Source: Algoriphagus pacificus
GTDB lineage: Bacteria; Bacteroidota; Bacteroidia; Cytophagales; Cyclobacteriaceae
Direction of reading: 5' to 3'
NCBI RefSeq assembly: GCF_017254845.1
Contig: NZ_JAFKCU010000003.1
Location: 372,001 to 436,000 of the forward strand
DNA length: 64,000 nt
The position numbers and the translations under genes are program-made. The stretch's first letter is position 1. Each line of letters opens with the position of its first letter. Under the pieces are notes generated by a model. It was not told where the DNA came from. It made no database searches and saw only the letters and a list, made by a program, of their open reading frames with translations. This document shows, piece after piece, positions 62,051 through 64,000 of this stretch.

Positions 62051-62082
62051 TGATTAGAACCACAGATATGTGGTTCTAATCA
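62051..62082. terminator. Perfect 14-bp palindrome between convergent genes (no T tract)
   Basis: The arms TGATTAGAACCACA and TGTGGTTCTAATCA are joined by gata. The right arm covers the TonB-receptor stop codon, and the permease stop is 53 bases to the left. The stem is stable, but neither strand has a T tract, so it may act as an end-protecting hairpin or a Rho-assisted terminator and not as a normal intrinsic terminator. Confidence 0.5.
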
Positions 62083-63999
62083 GAAATTATACCTCGCAGA
62101 AAGCAACACGATTCTAGTTTCCAGCTTGGAGTAATAATCCTGAATGAAGGTATTGGTAATGGAATTTCCTGCATACCTTCTTGTATCAAAAACATCTCTT
62201 ACAGCCAAGGTCACACTTCCTTTGTTCTTCAAAAAGGACTTTTGAATGCTGGTATCTACATAATAAACTGATAAACTCTTCCCTTGGGCTTGAATTTCCG
62301 GAGATTCATAATTTGCTGCGATCTGGAAATTGATGTCCCAAGGCAACTTAAAGTCCTGATTTAATTTAGCATTCCAAGTGAATCCATCGTTGGTGAATTC
62401 CTCGCTGATATTCGAAGCATCAACTTTGATTCTGGTGAAAGTCAAACCTCCATTTAAGGAATACCAGTCTGCGATTTCTGCAGTACCGATGAATTCCACT
62501 CCGGCCAACTGGGCAAAGTTCAAATTATCCGGTTGGGAATAGGAGATGCCATCTTCTACAATCGTGATAAAGTCAATTTGATTATTGATTCTTCTGTAGA
62601 AGAGATTGGTGGTCAAACTCACTTTTTCAAAATTTGCCAAATGTCCCAATTCGAATGAATTGATCATTTCAGGAATCAGATTGGGATTTCCTCTTCTTAC
62701 ATTTAAGCTATCTGTGATATTAGGAAAGGGATTCAATCTCCAAGCTCTAGGACGGTCAATTCTTCGACTATAAGTCAACTTGATTCCATGTATAGCATTG
62801 ATGTTATAAAGGCCCTGAAGGCTTGGAAATAGGTTGAAATACTGCTGCTGGTTTTCCTCCTCCGTGTTATACAGATAGGTATCCACTTTAGTGAATTCTC
62901 CACGTAATCCAAGTCCATATTCCAACTTCGATTTACTGCCCGAAAAGATCGCATAACCAGCATGAACCTGGTCTTGGTATAGAAATCTATTGCTGACACT
63001 TGGATCTTCTACAAAACTCTGGGAAGTCTCATCAAATCGCTGATAAAGAAAATCATTATCAAACTCTCTGATATTTGATTTCAGGCCAGCTTCAAACTTG
63101 CCTTTCTCTAGTGGTTGGATATAATCCGCCTGAAACACAGTGATGTTTCTTACTTCGTCAGTGAATGCTCTTTGTCTTCCTGTCAGATTCTCAGCAAGTG
63201 GCTCAAGCGTGTTATTGAAGATTTCAATATTCTGGGTTTTGAATTGATTTCTATAGGAATTACTGGCAGTAGCCCGGAATAAATGACCCTTCGTTTTAAA
63301 ATTATGCTCGAAGATCAAGGCATTATCAAAGCCATCGTCTGATTCTCCTTCATTGTTTCTTCTTACATACTGAAAATCCTCTCCATTGCGATTCTGCTCC
63401 GCAAATAGCGTGTTGATGTTCAAGGTCTCGTTTGCTTGAAAAACACCTTCATAACTCAGCGTATTATTTCCGAAATAGTAATCTCCACCAAAATTCAGGT
63501 TGTTTCCGATGTCCGAATCAGTACTGAAGGTGTTTTGCTCCAGTTTTTCATTGTCTTCCAAAATTGTTCGGGTAGACTGGCGTTCGCCTACTTGCTTCCA
63601 ATTTCTATAATTGTATCCCGCGTAAAAGTTGAACTTGAGATTTCTATGATTGATTCTTCCACCTAGGTTGGTTCGGTTTCTCGTGCCATAAGTAGCCTCC
63701 AAACCTCCATGGGTTCCTAGCTCAATTCCTTTCTTTAACACAATATCGATTACACCGCCCTCAGCTTCTGCATCATATCGTGCATTGGGATTATTGATAA
63801 TTTTTATCTCTTCCACAATGGAAGCAGGTAATTGATCGAGATTCTGTGTCAGAGATGAATTTCGGCCATTGATCAGAATATTGGTATTCGAACTCCCTCT
63901 TAAAGAAACACCACCATCTTCACTAACAGATACAGAAGGCGTGTTTCGCAGGATATCCAGAAGTGTTCCTCCAGCATTTGCCAGATTGTTTTCCGGAGT
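62080..63999 (-). CDS. TonB-dependent receptor / outer-membrane beta-barrel (OMP_b-brl_3 type), C-terminal part
   Basis: The leftward frame is open from the right edge of the window to 62080, giving about 639 residues that continue outside. It starts inside the plug domain (LDILRNTPSVSVSEDGG, SLRGSSNTNILINGR, VEEIKIINNPNARYDAEAEGGVIDIVLKKG). A long barrel of Asn/Tyr-rich strands follows, ending in Phe (LLSARYNF). The conserved YSRRIDRPRAWRLNPFPN and RRGNPNLIPEMINSFELGH segments mark the PF14905 receptor family. It should move a substrate across the outer membrane; no partner SusD is visible. GTG at 63816 is an internal codon of this frame. Confidence 0.92.
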   Translation of the reverse strand, partial: TPENNLANAGGTLLDILRNTPSVSVSEDGGVSLRGSSNTNILINGRNSSLTQNLDQLPASIVEEIKIINNPNARYDAEAEGGVIDIVLKKGIELGTHGGLEATYGTRNRTNLGGRINHRNLKFNFYAGYNYRNWKQVGERQSTRTILEDNEKLEQNTFSTDSDIGNNLNFGGDYYFGNNTLSYEGVFQANETLNINTLFAEQNRNGEDFQYVRRNNEGESDDGFDNALIFEHNFKTKGHLFRATASNSYRNQFKTQNIEIFNNTLEPLAENLTGRQRAFTDEVRNITVFQADYIQPLEKGKFEAGLKSNIREFDNDFLYQRFDETSQSFVEDPSVSNRFLYQDQVHAGYAIFSGSKSKLEYGLGLRGEFTKVDTYLYNTEEENQQQYFNLFPSLQGLYNINAIHGIKLTYSRRIDRPRAWRLNPFPNITDSLNVRRGNPNLIPEMINSFELGHLANFEKVSLTTNLFYRRINNQIDFITIVEDGISYSQPDNLNFAQLAGVEFIGTAEIADWYSLNGGLTFTRIKVDASNISEEFTNDGFTWNAKLNQDFKLPWDINFQIAANYESPEIQAQGKSLSVYYVDTSIQKSFLKNKGSVTLAVRDVFDTRRYAGNSITNTFIQDYYSKLETRIVLLSARYNF

Positions 64000-64000
64000 A

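Noticed and set aside
1-64000. CRISPR arrays, tRNA or rRNA genes, insertion sequences
   Set aside because: No repeat-spacer pattern, no cloverleaf-like GC-rich stretch in the gaps and no transposase motifs were found on either strand.

Overview
The window is chromosomal DNA of a Bacteroidota bacterium, most likely a Cytophagales/Cyclobacteriaceae (Algoriphagus-like) species. The support is visible AT-richness, several promoters of the Bacteroidota type (TTG, 18-21 bp, TAnnTTTG), A-rich translation starts with few Shine-Dalgarno sites, many short-signal lipoproteins, Tat-exported Gfo/Idh/MocA oxidoreductases, a Bacteroidota-type TonB-dependent receptor and exported glycosidases. I see no insertion sequence, prophage, integron, CRISPR array, tRNA or rRNA. 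The gene order reads as ordinary chromosome with many small operons separated by strong, often bidirectional terminators.

Layout. 1-2.3 kb: a TetR regulator followed by a truncated amidohydrolase lipoprotein, then tyrS. 2.4-8.6 kb: an exported tricorn-type protease, an orphan BlaI regulator, a fatty-acid desaturase, a small four-helix membrane protein, an AlbA_2 protein and an acidic hypothetical protein. 8.6-14.5 kb: HDAC-fold deacetylase, OmpH/Skp-like lipoprotein, deoxyhypusine-synthase-like enzyme, OmpA/PD40 protein and a Tat-exported oxidoreductase. 14.7-19 kb: GH20 hexosaminidase, Na+:amino-acid symporter and glycerate kinase. 19-22.8 kb: an ultra-acidic microprotein and other small proteins, a single-domain response regulator, a DUF4136 lipoprotein, dCMP deaminase and murB. 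22.9-26 kb: an AstE-like hydrolase with egtB and egtD (ergothioneine). 26-36.7 kb: phosphohexomutase, GH2 glycosidase, BrkB and MscS membrane proteins, DUF502, hppD, PlsC acyltransferase and a BASS transporter. 36.9-40.3 kb: a Gfo/Idh/MocA - TIM-barrel isomerase - DUF6807 operon preceded by a LacI-type operator. 40.6-47.4 kb: a three-gene operon of transglutaminase-DUF2126, circularly permuted ATP-grasp-alpha-E and transglutaminase. 47.4-64 kb: an aldose-epimerase-like protein, lipoproteins, DUF3472 protein, amidase, two methyltransferases, aldo/keto reductase, ABM monooxygenase, YtcJ-like amidohydrolase, a PadR plus FtsX-type permease pair, and the C-terminal part of a TonB-dependent receptor running off the right edge.

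The best candidate for a poorly understood system is the 40.6-47.4 kb operon. It encodes two transglutaminase-fold domains, two kinds of predicted peptide-bond-forming ligase and an alpha-E domain. The parts are known from comparative genomics, but as far as I know the chemistry and product are not. Second-rank items are the AstE-like gene leading the ergothioneine operon, the LacI-type operator and sugar-oxidation operon, the Phe/Asp/Glu microprotein, and several cases where a -7 promoter box (ending TTG) would be mistaken for a start codon.
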